From contig NZ_CP107903.1 of the NCBI RefSeq assembly GCF_036013955.1, positions 7,316,001-7,380,000 of the forward strand: DNA of 64,000 nucleotides, written 5' to 3'. Below, in pieces: positions 51,711 to 60,004 of the stretch. A program made the translations under genes and the position numbers. Numbering within the stretch: position 1 is the stretch's first letter; each line of letters starts with the position of its first letter. The notes under the pieces are model-generated. The model was not told the DNA's origin and did not search any database. It saw only the letters and a list, made by a program, of their open reading frames with translations. Source of the DNA: Streptomyces sp. NBC_00459 (GTDB lineage Bacteria; Actinomycetota; Actinomycetes; Streptomycetales; Streptomycetaceae).

Positions 51711-51750
51711 AAAGGGGCCCCGGTGCCGAAAGCGTCACCGGGGCCCCTTT
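51711..51750 (+). terminator. Strong hairpin terminator after the M16 pair
   Basis: Perfect 15-bp arms (51711-51725 and 51736-51750) with a 10-base loop and a short T run, 17 bases after the stop. Confidence 0.85.
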
Positions 51751-51835
51751 GTCCATTTTGATGCGCAAGTTGTCCGTATTGATGGAGAGGTGGACCGTCT
51801 GCACTGTGGCATGCGCTACAAAACCCGTGATCGGT

Positions 51836-51865
51836 TTGTTGATTGAAAGATGTCCCGTTTAGCGT
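51836..51865 (+). promoter_or_regulatory. Candidate promoter for the riboswitch-M23 transcript
   Basis: TTGTTG (51836-51841), an 18-base spacer and TAGCGT (51860-51865) precede the riboswitch by about 50 bases. Confidence 0.4.
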
Positions 51866-51917
51866 CTGTCCGGCTGTCCGTCATGCACCGAGCCGCAGCC
51901 GCGGCACCGGACAGTCA

Positions 51918-52076
51918 TCGCCGAGTCCCCGTACGGCGCGAGCCAGGGGAGCCGGGGACCCACCATGTGCAGTCCCTGGGGTGAATCGGATGCCCGCGCG
52001 TGCCGCGAGGGTGTCCGTAGGAGACCTTCCTGCTCCGAACCCGTCAGCTAACCCGGTAGGCGAGAAGGAAGGAAAG
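51918..52076 (+). promoter_or_regulatory. ydaO/c-di-AMP riboswitch
   Basis: The leader contains the conserved core of the c-di-AMP riboswitch in order: GAGCCGGGGACCCA, TGGGGTGAATCGGATGCC, then CCTTCCTGCTCCGAACCCG, TCAGCTAACCCGGTAGGCG and AGAAGGAAGG, with the CCTTCCT and AGGAAGG strands closing a helix. Its end overlaps AAAGGA (52073-52078) 11 bases before the M23 start, so ligand binding may hide the ribosome site or end transcription. In actinobacteria this class usually precedes cell-wall hydrolase genes; c-di-AMP is expected to switch the gene off. Confidence 0.93.
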
Positions 52077-52089
52077 GACCCACAACTAC

Positions 52090-52863
52090 ATGGCGTTCAC
52101 CCGCGCCACCGGGAAGCACCGTCGTCCCAGCCGCCCCAGCCTTGTCACCCGTACGACCGTCCGAGCAGCCGGCGTGGCCGCCCTCGCGACCACCGGCGTC
52201 GTCGGCTCCCTCGCCGCTCCGGCGCTCGCCGCGGAGTCCACCGTCGAGCAGACCGGCCTCACCCCGGTGATCTCCATCGGCGAGTCGCTCGCCGAACAGA
52301 TCGACGCGCAGGCCGCCGCCCAGGAACAGGCCGCCGAGAAGGCCGCCGCCGAGAAGCGGGCCGAGGCCGCCGCGCGCAAGGAGGCGGAGGAGCGGGTCAA
52401 GGAGGCACGCGAGGCGAAGGCCCGCGCCGCTCGCGAGGCCGAGCGCAAGCGCCTCACCAGCTATGTCGCCCCGATCGCCGGCTCGTACATCTCCACGGGC
52501 TACAAGACCGGCGGCGCCATCTGGTCCTCCGGCAGCCACACCGGCGTCGACTTCCATGCGGCGTCCGGCACCACCGTCCAAGCGGTTGGCTCCGGCACCG
52601 TCGTCGAGGCCGGTTGGGGCGGGTCCTACGGCAACAACATCGTGATCAAGATGATTGATGGTACGTACACTCAGTACGGTCATCTGTCGTCCATCAACGT
52701 CTCCGTCGGTCAGACGGTCACCCCGGGTCAGCAGATAGGCCTCTCCGGAGCCACCGGCAACGTCACCGGTGCGCATCTCCACTTCGAGGCACGCACGACC
52801 CCGGAGTACGGCTCGGACATCAACCCTGTCGCCTACCTCCGCTCGCACGGCGTGAACGTCTGA
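52090..52863 (+). CDS. Secreted M23-family peptidoglycan endopeptidase
   Basis: A 257-residue lysostaphin-type metallopeptidase that cleaves peptidoglycan cross-bridges. The signal peptide is residues 1-48 (TTVRAAGVAALATTGVVGSL, ending APALA). A long coiled coil (residues 75-120) precedes the M23 domain. Zinc ligands are in SGSHTGVDFHAAS (H and D) and GAHLHFEAR (HxH). The leader carries the c-di-AMP riboswitch, which ties wall hydrolysis to osmotic or growth state. The gene ends in a terminator hairpin. Confidence 0.95.
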   Translation: MAFTRATGKHRRPSRPSLVTRTTVRAAGVAALATTGVVGSLAAPALAAESTVEQTGLTPVISIGESLAEQIDAQAAAQEQAAEKAAAEKRAEAAARKEAEERVKEAREAKARAAREAERKRLTSYVAPIAGSYISTGYKTGGAIWSSGSHTGVDFHAASGTTVQAVGSGTVVEAGWGGSYGNNIVIKMIDGTYTQYGHLSSINVSVGQTVTPGQQIGLSGATGNVTGAHLHFEARTTPEYGSDINPVAYLRSHGVNV

Positions 52864-52887
52864 CGACCCCGCGCACCACTTGTCGTG

Positions 52888-52910
52888 GCCCCGGCTCACC
52901 GAGCCGGGGC
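52888..52910 (+). terminator. Hairpin terminator after the M23 gene
   Basis: GCCCCGGCTC and GAGCCGGGGC pair perfectly around the loop ACC, followed by TTTC. Confidence 0.8.
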
Positions 52911-53006
52911 TTTCGGCGTTTCACAGGGGTGTGTGTCCAAAAAATATCCATCGATTCCGGCCTGCCGTCGGAAATTCCGGTTCTCTGCAATAGAGTCACT
53001 CAACAC

Positions 53007-53023
53007 ACGTCAATCGTCGACGT
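53007..53023. promoter_or_regulatory. Inverted repeat upstream of the GntR gene
   Basis: ACGTC and GACGT with a seven-base spacer, 29 bases before the ATG; candidate autoregulatory site. Confidence 0.4.
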
Positions 53024-53051
53024 TTCACGGGGATTAAAGCGGAGGTCGGAC

Positions 53052-53747
53052 ATGCGTATTCCGGCGCACTCGGTATGCACGGCGATCCGGGACGACATCG
53101 TCGCCGGTGTCTACGAGCGCGGCAGCCGGCTCACCGAGGAACTGCTCGCGCGCCGGTACGGCGTCTCGCGCGTCCCCGTCCGCGAGGCCCTGCGCACGCT
53201 GGAGGCCGAGGGCTTCGTGGTGACCCGGCGGCACGCGGGCGCGTGCGTGGCCGAGCCCACCGAGCAGGAGGCCTCCGACCTGCTGGAGATGCGCATGCTC
53301 CTGGAGCCGCTGGGCGCCTCCCGGGCCGCCCAGCGGCGCACCGAGGCCCACCTCAAGGTGCTGCGCGGCCTGGTCCGGCTGGGGCAGGAGCGGGCCAGGC
53401 GGGGGAACAGCGAGGATCTGCGCTCCCTGGGGGGCTGGTTCCACGAGACGCTCGCCCAGGCTTCCGGAAGCCACGCCCTGACCTCGACGCTCACCCAGCT
53501 CCGGCACAAGATCGCCTGGATGTACGCGGTGGAGGCGCCGGCCAGTCCCGTCGACTCCTGGGCGGAGCACGGGGCGATCGTGGACGCGGTGGCGCGCGGT
53601 GACGGTGAGCGGGCGCGGGCGATCACGGCGCTGCACACCGAGCGGGCGACCGTCGTGCACCGACTTCGATTTCCGGGCGCCGGGGAGCGGCCGGATCGTG
53701 TGAGGACTTCGCAACATCCCGTAAACATGACGGGCCTGCGTCATTAA
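53052..53747 (+). CDS. GntR-family (FadR-type) transcriptional regulator
   Basis: A 231-residue regulator with the wHTH at residues 8-75 (VCTAIRDDIVAGVYERGSRL, EELLARRYGVSRVPVREALRTLEAEGFV) and an FCD-type ligand domain after residue 80. The FCD metal ligands are only partly evident (the stretch FHETLAQASGSHAL). The ATG follows GGAGG. An inverted repeat ACGTC-N7-GACGT (53007-53023) just upstream may be its operator. No target operon adjoins; the gene ends at a strong bidirectional terminator. Confidence 0.9.
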   Translation: MRIPAHSVCTAIRDDIVAGVYERGSRLTEELLARRYGVSRVPVREALRTLEAEGFVVTRRHAGACVAEPTEQEASDLLEMRMLLEPLGASRAAQRRTEAHLKVLRGLVRLGQERARRGNSEDLRSLGGWFHETLAQASGSHALTSTLTQLRHKIAWMYAVEAPASPVDSWAEHGAIVDAVARGDGERARAITALHTERATVVHRLRFPGAGERPDRVRTSQHPVNMTGLRH

Positions 53748-53815
53748 CACGGGCGCCGTATACAAAGAGGGTTGAATTCGCGGGGGATTATTTCTGCTGC
53801 CTGCGATCGGGAATT

Positions 53816-53852
53816 ACGAAGGGCCCGCCCGATATTCGGGCGGGCCCTTCGT
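53816..53852. terminator. Bidirectional hairpin terminator
   Basis: Perfect 16-bp arms (53816-53831 and 53837-53852) with the loop ATATT lie between the convergent GntR and ptsH genes. Confidence 0.9.
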
Positions 53853-53919
53853 CGTGTGCGGATGATGCTTTTGCGGTGGCATCTGCCGCCACCGTCGATC
53901 GAGGACCCTTCAGGCTTCC

Positions 53920-54201
53920 TCAGACGGTCTCGGGAAGTTCCTCGAGCCCCTCGGCCACCAGCTTCGCCAGGCGGTCGAGCGCGGCTTCGGCGCCCTCCGC
54001 CTCGGAGGCGAGGACGATCTCCTCGCCGCCCTGGGCGCCCAGGCCGAGGACCGCCAGCATGGAGGCCGCGTTGACGGGATTGCCGTCGGCCTTGGCGATC
54101 GTCATGGGGACGCCGGCGGCCGTGGCCGCACGGACGAAGATGGAGGCGGGGCGGGCGTGGAGGCCCTCCGCCCAGCCGACGTTGACGCGGCGCTCAGCCA
54201 T
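53920..54201 (-). CDS. ptsH: HPr phosphocarrier of the PTS
   Basis: Phosphoryl carrier between enzyme I and the sugar-specific PTS enzymes. The 93-residue protein has the phospho-His in EGLHARPASIFVRAA (His15) and the Ser region NAASMLAVLGLGAQGGEEI around residue 46. The gene stands alone, with a DasR-type site upstream, so N-acetylglucosamine status probably controls it. It is convergent with the GntR gene. Confidence 0.95.
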   Translation of the reverse strand: MAERRVNVGWAEGLHARPASIFVRAATAAGVPMTIAKADGNPVNAASMLAVLGLGAQGGEEIVLASEAEGAEAALDRLAKLVAEGLEELPETV

Positions 54202-54226
54202 GTGATGCTGCCCTTCACTGTCTCAG

Positions 54227-54242
54227 GGTTGTCTAGACCATT
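54227..54242. promoter_or_regulatory. DasR-responsive element (dre) of ptsH
   Basis: GGTTGTCTAGACCATT matches the dre consensus ACTGGTCTAGACCAGT in 12 of 16 bases, with a perfect GTCTAGAC core, 26 bases upstream of the ptsH start. pts genes are established DasR targets in S. coelicolor. Confidence 0.8.
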
Positions 54243-54367
54243 GTTCCATAGCGTGAAGCGTGCCGGGAGGCGGGCCCAAACCCGTCCCGGAACCGCGTTC
54301 GAACCCCGGCCTGGGCCCGACTTCGGTCCCCCACAGACTGCCTCGCGACGTTGTCGGACGCGAGCCG

Positions 54368-54373
54368 TACTCT
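54368..54373 (+). promoter_or_regulatory. -10-like element of the GNAT/acyl-CoA synthetase gene
   Basis: TACTCT ends seven bases before the ATG at 54381; no ribosome site is seen. Confidence 0.5.
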
Positions 54374-54380
54374 GGGGCGC

Positions 54381-57254
54381 ATGCAGAACTCGGCGGACCG
54401 GCACGAGTACCCCGCCCACTGGGAGGCGGACGTCGTGCTGCGCGACGGCGGCACCGCCCGTGTCCGGCCCATCACGGCGGACGACGCCGACCGGCTGGTC
54501 AGCTTCTACGAGCAGGTGTCGGACGAGTCGAAGTACTACCGCTTCTTCGCGCCCTATCCGCGCCTGTCCGCAAAGGACGTCCACCGCTTCACCCACCACG
54601 ACTTCGTGGACCGGGTGGGGCTCGCGGCCACGGTCGGCGGCGAGTTCATCGCCACCGTACGCTACGACCGTATTGACGCCGAGGGACTGCCCGCCTCCGG
54701 TCCCGCCGGCGAGGCCGAGGTCGCCTTCCTGGTGCAGGACGCGCACCAGGGACGTGGTGTCGCCTCCGCCCTCCTCGAACACATCGCGGCTGTCGCCCGC
54801 GAGCGCGACATCCGCCGCTTCGCCGCCGAGGTGCTGCCGGCCAACAGCAAGATGATCAAGGTGTTCACGGACGCCGGGTACACCCAGAAGCGCAGCTTCG
54901 AGGACGGTGTCGTACGCCTGGAGTTCGACCTGGAGCCCACCGACCGCTCACTCGCCGTCCAGCGCGCGCGGGAGCAGCGGGCCGAGGCGCGTTCCGTCCG
55001 GCGGCTGCTCGCCCCGGGCGCCGTGGCCGTCATCGGCGTCGGCCGTGCCCCCGGCGGAGTCGGCCGCAGCGTCCTCGACCACATCAGGGACGCCGGTTTC
55101 ACCGGTGACCTGTACGCGGTCAACAGCGCCTTCCCGGAGGAGCAGAAGGACATCGACGGAGTACCGGCGTACCGATCGGTCGGCGACATCGGGGGCCCCG
55201 TCGACCTCGCGGTCGTCGCCGTCCCGGCCGAGTACGTCCCCGAGGTCGTCGCCGAGTGCGGTGAGCACGGCGTGCAGGGACTCGTCGTGGTCTCCGCCGG
55301 TTACGCCGAGAGCGGCCCCGAGGGACGGGAACGGCAGCGCGAACTGGTGCGGCACGCGCGCACGTACGGGATGCGCATCATCGGCCCCAACGCCTTCGGT
55401 GTCATCAACACGGCGGAGGACGTCCGGCTGAACGCGTCGCTCGCCCCGGAGATGCCGAGGCCTGGGCGGATCGGGCTGTTCGCGCAGTCCGGGGCCATCG
55501 GAATCGCGCTGCTGTCCCGGCTGCACCGGCGCGGAGGAGGTGTCACCGGGGTCACCGGGGTGTCGACCTTCGTCTCGTCCGGCAACCGCGCCGACGTGTC
55601 CGGCAACGACGTACTCCAGTACTGGTACGACGACCCGGACACCGACGTCGTCCTCATGTACCTCGAATCCATCGGCAACCCGCGCAAGTTCACGCGCCTC
55701 GCGCGGCGCACGGCGGCGGCGAAGCCGCTGGTCGTCGTACAGGGGACGCGGCATGGCGGTGCCGCTCCCCAGGGGCATGCGGTACGGGCCACGCGGTTGC
55801 CGCACGCGACGGTGTCCGAGCTGCTGCGGCAGGCCGGGGTGATCCGGGTGGACACGATCACCGAACTGGTCGACGCGGGGCTGCTGCTGGCACGCCAGCC
55901 ACTGCCCGCCGGGCCGAGGGTGGCGATCCTGGGGAACTCGGAGTCGCTGGGGCTGCTGACGTACGACGCGTGCCTCTCCGAGGGGTTGCGGCCGTCGGCG
56001 CCGCTGGACCTGACCACGGGGGCGTCGCCCGAGGACTTCCACCGGGCGCTGTCCCGGGCGCTGGCGGACGAGGGATGCGACGCGGTCGTCGTCACCGCGA
56101 TCCCCACGGTGGGGGAGGGTTCCCTCGGCGACGCCGCATTGGCCGAGGCCCTGAGATCGGCCGCGGCGGAGGTTCCCGGGAAGCCGGTGCTGGTGGTCCA
56201 TGTGGAGCTCGGGGGACTGGCCGAGGCACTGTCGGCCGCGGCCAGTACCGCCCCACGGGCAGGTTCACCGGCAACCGGCACCGCAGCGGCGGAACGCCTG
56301 CCGGACGCGGGGGCGGAACGGCAGTCCCCCGCGCCGGTGTCCCGGACGCAGACATCCCCGCCCCCGCCCGCCCCCGAATCCTGCTCCCGGCTGATCCCCG
56401 CCTACCCCGCCGCCGAGCGCGCCGTGCGGGCCCTCGGGGAAGCCGTGAAGTACGCGCAGTGGCGGCGGGAGGCCGCCGAGCCAGGCAAGGTGCCCGAGTC
56501 CATCGACGCGGACATCGACGAGAAGCGGGCCGCCGAGCTGATCGGCGGACTCCTCGCGCGTGGCCAGGGGCTCACCCTCGGTACGGACGAGACGTGCGAG
56601 CTGCTCGGGACGTACGGCATCCCGGTGCGCAGGGCCCTGCCCGCCCCGAGCCCCGAGAGCGCCGTGACCGCCGCGCGGGCCATCGGCTACCCCGTGGCTC
56701 TCAAGGCCACCGCCCCCCACCTGCGGCACCGCGCCGACCTGGGCGGCGTACGCCTGGATCTCGCGGACGAGGAGCAACTGCGGCGGGCGTACGCCGAACT
56801 GACCGGCCTCTTCGGGAACCCGGATCAGGTGCGGCCCGTGGTGCAGGGGATGGCACCGAGGGGGGTCGACACCGTCGTACGGGCGGTGATCGACCCGGCG
56901 GCCGGCGCGGTGCTCTCCTTCGGGCTCGCCGGGCCCGCCTCGCAGCTGCTCGGGGACATCGCGCACCGGCTCGTACCGGTCACCGACCGCGACGCGGCCT
57001 CGCTGATCCGCTCGATCCGGACGGCGCCGCTCCTCTTCGGCTGGCGCGGCTCGGCGCCGGTCGACACCGGGGCGCTGGAGGAACTGCTGCTCAGGGTGTC
57101 GCGGCTCGTCGACGATCATCCCGAGGTCATCGCGGTGTCCCTGGAGCCGGTGGTCGTCGCGCAGCACGGCCTGAGCGTGCTCGGGGCGTCGGTGCGGCTG
57201 GCGCCGCCGCCCGTCCGTGACGACCTGGGTCCCAGGACACTTCCTGTGTACTGA
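54381..57254 (+). CDS. Pat-like protein acetyltransferase: GNAT fused to acyl-CoA synthetase (NDP-forming) domains
   Basis: A 957-residue multidomain protein. The N-terminal GNAT domain (about 20-185) contains AFLVQDAHQGRGVASALLEHI (acetyl-CoA loop). An NDP-forming acyl-CoA synthetase part follows: a CoA-binding Rossmann domain with VAVIGVGRAPGGVGRSVL, the ligase region GIGLFAQSGAIGIALL-like RIGLFAQSGAIGIALLSR and SSGNRADVSGNDVLQYW, and an ATP-grasp domain (from about 705). The phospho-His-bearing SHTG motif of active synthetases is not seen; the corresponding region reads GHAVRATRLPHATVSELLR. This fits the Pat class, in which the synthetase part regulates lysine acetylation of metabolic enzymes such as acetyl-CoA synthetase. 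Confidence 0.9.
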   Translation: MQNSADRHEYPAHWEADVVLRDGGTARVRPITADDADRLVSFYEQVSDESKYYRFFAPYPRLSAKDVHRFTHHDFVDRVGLAATVGGEFIATVRYDRIDAEGLPASGPAGEAEVAFLVQDAHQGRGVASALLEHIAAVARERDIRRFAAEVLPANSKMIKVFTDAGYTQKRSFEDGVVRLEFDLEPTDRSLAVQRAREQRAEARSVRRLLAPGAVAVIGVGRAPGGVGRSVLDHIRDAGFTGDLYAVNSAFPEEQKDIDGVPAYRSVGDIGGPVDLAVVAVPAEYVPEVVAECGEHGVQGLVVVSAGYAESGPEGRERQRELVRHARTYGMRIIGPNAFGVINTAEDVRLNASLAPEMPRPGRIGLFAQSGAIGIALLSRLHRRGGGVTGVTGVSTFVSSGNRADVSGNDVLQYWYDDPDTDVVLMYLESIGNPRKFTRLARRTAAAKPLVVVQGTRHGGAAPQGHAVRATRLPHATVSELLRQAGVIRVDTITELVDAGLLLARQPLPAGPRVAILGNSESLGLLTYDACLSEGLRPSAPLDLTTGASPEDFHRALSRALADEGCDAVVVTAIPTVGEGSLGDAALAEALRSAAAEVPGKPVLVVHVELGGLAEALSAAASTAPRAGSPATGTAAAERLPDAGAERQSPAPVSRTQTSPPPPAPESCSRLIPAYPAAERAVRALGEAVKYAQWRREAAEPGKVPESIDADIDEKRAAELIGGLLARGQGLTLGTDETCELLGTYGIPVRRALPAPSPESAVTAARAIGYPVALKATAPHLRHRADLGGVRLDLADEEQLRRAYAELTGLFGNPDQVRPVVQGMAPRGVDTVVRAVIDPAAGAVLSFGLAGPASQLLGDIAHRLVPVTDRDAASLIRSIRTAPLLFGWRGSAPVDTGALEELLLRVSRLVDDHPEVIAVSLEPVVVAQHGLSVLGASVRLAPPPVRDDLGPRTLPVY

Positions 57255-57282
57255 GCGGTGCCTCGCAGCCAGTGGGCCCCCG

Positions 57283-57288
57283 TAGGAT
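57283..57288 (+). promoter_or_regulatory. -10-like element of the DUF5998 gene
   Basis: TAGGAT ends six bases before the ATG at 57295, the usual spacing for a leaderless message. Confidence 0.5.
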
Positions 57289-57294
57289 GGGCAC

Positions 57295-57882
57295 ATGGCC
57301 AAGACCAGTACGTCGACCCAGGGGCTGCGAGCGGCGATCGAGCGCAGCGGCTACTACCCGGCCCTCGTGGCCGAGGCGGTGGAGGCCGCGATCGGCGGCG
57401 ACTCCATCCGGTCGTACCTGGTCCACCAGGAGACGACATTCGACGCGAACGAGGTGCGTCGGCACGTGACCGTGCTCGTCCTCACGGGCAACCGTTTCAT
57501 CGTCAGCCACACCGACGAGCAGGCCGAGGACACCACGTCCCCGACGCCGTACGCCACCACGTCCACGGAATCCGTGAAGCTGGGCCGGATCTCGTCCGTC
57601 GTCGTCAGCAGGGTCGTCGCCAACCCGGAGTCGTACGCGCCGGGCACGCTGCCCCGAGAGGTCGTCCTGACCATCGGCTGGGGCGCCGTCTCCCGCATCG
57701 ACCTGGAGCCCGCCGCCTGTGGCGACCCCAACTGCGAGGCGGACCACGGCTACACCGGCAGTTCGACGGCGGACGACCTGAGCCTGCGCGTCAGCGAGGC
57801 CGGTGACGGCCCGGAGACCGTCCGCCAGGCCCTCGTCTTCGCCCAGGCCCTCTCGGAGGCGACCGCGGACGTCCCCCGCTGA
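57295..57882 (+). CDS. DUF5998 family protein
   Basis: A 195-residue cytoplasmic protein, recognised as DUF5998 by ALRAAIERSGYYPALVAEAV-like LRAAIERSGYYPALVAEAVE, VTVLVLTGNRFIVSHTDE and WGAVSRIDLEPAACGDPNCEADHGYTG, where two Cys and a His could bind a metal. Function is unknown. Its TGA shares a base with the start codon of the following phosphodiesterase gene, so the two are translationally coupled and probably act together. Confidence 0.88.
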   Translation: MAKTSTSTQGLRAAIERSGYYPALVAEAVEAAIGGDSIRSYLVHQETTFDANEVRRHVTVLVLTGNRFIVSHTDEQAEDTTSPTPYATTSTESVKLGRISSVVVSRVVANPESYAPGTLPREVVLTIGWGAVSRIDLEPAACGDPNCEADHGYTGSSTADDLSLRVSEAGDGPETVRQALVFAQALSEATADVPR

Positions 57883-59072
57883 TGGCGCAGCCGACCGCCT
57901 GGGACTACCCGGAACCGCTCGCCGTGTCCTCCGCCCCCGTCCCGCACTACGGCACCGGCTCGCTCGCCGACCTGCTGCCCACCCTGGCCGCCGGCATGGA
58001 CGTACCGGGTATGTCCGCGGCTATCCCGGAACTGGCGCCCGCCGACCGGAACTGCGTGTTCCTGATCGACGGACTGGGCTGGGAGCAACTCCGGGACCAC
58101 CCGGACGAGGCTCCCTTCATGAGCTCGCTCATGAGCAGCTCGCGCGGTGGCACGGGCCGCCCGATCACCACCGGCTACCCGGCGACCACCGCGACCTCCC
58201 TCGCCTCCGTGGGCACCGGGCTGCCGCCGGGCGCGCACGGCCTGCCCGGCTACACCGTGCGCGATCCGGCCACCGGCGAGCTGATGAACCAGCTGCGCTG
58301 GCAGCCGTGGACGGACCCGCGCGCGTGGCAGCCGTACCCCACGGTGTTCCAGCTGGCGGACGCGGCCGGGGTGCACACGGCCCAGGTCTCCTCGCCGACC
58401 TTCGAGAACACCCCGCTGACGAAGATCGCGCTCAGCGGTGGGACGTTCCGTGGGAAGCTCGCGGGTGAGGACCGGATGGACCTCGCGGCCGAGCAACTGG
58501 CCGCGGGCGACCGCTCGCTGGTCTACACGTACTACGCGGAGGTGGACGGCAAGGGCCATCGCTTCGGCGTCGACTCGGACGCCTGGCGCGGTCAGCTCAT
58601 GTACGTCGACCGGCTCGTCCAGCGGCTGGCCGAACAACTCCCGCCGCGCACCGCGCTGTACGTCACCGCCGACCACGGCATGATCGACATCCCGTTCGAC
58701 GAGCAGCACCGCATCGACTTCGACGAGGACTGGGAACTGCGCGCCGGCGTGGCGTTGTTGGGCGGCGAGGGCCGCGCACGGCACGTGTACGCGGTGCCGG
58801 GAGCCGAGGCCGACGTACTGACCTGCTGGCGTGAGGTGCTCGGCGAGCAGTTCTGGGTGGCCTCGCGCGACGAGGCGATCGCGGCGGGCTGGTTCGGACC
58901 GACGGTCGAGGAACGGGTGTACGGGCGGATCGGCGACGTGGTGGCGGCGGCCCGGGACGACGTCCTGATCGTCGCCTCCGAGCGGGAGCCGAGGGAGTCG
59001 GCGATGGTCGGCAACCACGGCTCGATGACCCCTGCGGAACAGCTGGTCCCGCTCCTGCAAGTACGCTCCTGA
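57882..59072 (+). CDS. Alkaline-phosphatase-superfamily hydrolase (nucleotide pyrophosphatase/phosphodiesterase type)
   Basis: A 396-residue metal-dependent hydrolase. Motifs are VFLIDGLGWEQL (metal Asp), GYPATTATSLASVGTGLPPGAHGLPGY with the nucleophile in the TT/TS region, YYAEVDGKGHRFG (metal Asp and His) and VTADHGMIDI (metal Asp/His), and a last His in GNHGSMTP. It has no signal peptide, so it is cytoplasmic. The start codon overlaps the DUF5998 stop. The natural substrate cannot be read from sequence. Confidence 0.92.
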   Translation: MAQPTAWDYPEPLAVSSAPVPHYGTGSLADLLPTLAAGMDVPGMSAAIPELAPADRNCVFLIDGLGWEQLRDHPDEAPFMSSLMSSSRGGTGRPITTGYPATTATSLASVGTGLPPGAHGLPGYTVRDPATGELMNQLRWQPWTDPRAWQPYPTVFQLADAAGVHTAQVSSPTFENTPLTKIALSGGTFRGKLAGEDRMDLAAEQLAAGDRSLVYTYYAEVDGKGHRFGVDSDAWRGQLMYVDRLVQRLAEQLPPRTALYVTADHGMIDIPFDEQHRIDFDEDWELRAGVALLGGEGRARHVYAVPGAEADVLTCWREVLGEQFWVASRDEAIAAGWFGPTVEERVYGRIGDVVAAARDDVLIVASEREPRESAMVGNHGSMTPAEQLVPLLQVRS

Positions 59073-59159
59073 GGCCCGTCCCTGCCCGACAGCCCCTGCC
59101 CAGCCTTCCCGCCGTCCTCCTGTCCTGCGCGTATCTCGCCGAAAGGTGCTCGACCTCCC

Positions 59160-59810
59160 ATGCCCGAGCTGGTGTTCTTCTCCGGAACGATGGACTGCGG
59201 GAAGTCGACGCTGGCGCTCCAGATCGGGCACAACCGGTCCGCACGGGGGCTCCAGGGCGTGATCTTCACGCGCGACGACCGGGCGGGCGAGGGCAAGCTC
59301 TCCTCGCGGCTGGGTCTGGTGACGGAGGCGGTCGAGGCGGCCGTGGGTATGGATCTGCACGCCTATCTGGTGGACCAGATGTCCAGGGGCGGCAAGGTCG
59401 ACTACGTGATCGTGGACGAGGCGCAGTTCCTCGCGCCGCAGCAGATCGACCAGTTGGCGCGGGTGGTCGACGACCTCGGCCTGGACGTCTTCGCGTTCGG
59501 CATCACCACCGACTTCCGCACGAAGCTCTTCCCTGGCTCCCAGCGGCTGATCGAGCTGGCGGACCGGATCGAGACCCTCCAGGTGGAGGCGATGTGCTGG
59601 TGCGGGGCACGGGCCACGCACAACGCGCGCACCGTGGGGGGCGTGATGGTCGTGGAGGGTGAGCAGGTCGTCGTGGGTGATGTGAACCGGCCGGCCGAGG
59701 AGATCGGCTACGAGGTGCTGTGCCGACGCCATCACCGGCGCCGTATGACGAGCGCCTCCGCGCACGCCTCCGTGATCTCTCCGGACGTCCTGCCGGTCAA
59801 TTCGGCCTGA
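59160..59810 (+). CDS. tdk: Thymidine kinase
   Basis: Salvages thymidine to dTMP. The 216-residue type II enzyme has the P-loop FFSGTMDCGKSTLALQIG, the acid in YVIVDEAQFLAP, the thymidine lasso region FAFGITTDFRTKLFPGSQRLIELAD and a zinc site from MCWCGARATHNAR plus CRRHHRRR. The ATG follows GAAAGGTG. It belongs with nrdJ in dNTP supply. Confidence 0.94.
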   Translation: MPELVFFSGTMDCGKSTLALQIGHNRSARGLQGVIFTRDDRAGEGKLSSRLGLVTEAVEAAVGMDLHAYLVDQMSRGGKVDYVIVDEAQFLAPQQIDQLARVVDDLGLDVFAFGITTDFRTKLFPGSQRLIELADRIETLQVEAMCWCGARATHNARTVGGVMVVEGEQVVVGDVNRPAEEIGYEVLCRRHHRRRMTSASAHASVISPDVLPVNSA

Positions 59811-60004
59811 TCGTTCTCCTCGGCGGTGCTTTCCGGCCGTTCTCGATACGATGAAGGTCACAATAACGTATCGGGCATTTCGCGCTTCAACCTTCACCTG
59901 AAGCACACAAGTTGGCTAAGTTGACCTCCGAACACCTTCCTAAACCTGCTGTCCGCACCTGACAGTTGGCTGGGGGGACGTACCACGGAAGGAGCTCGTC
60001 CCGC

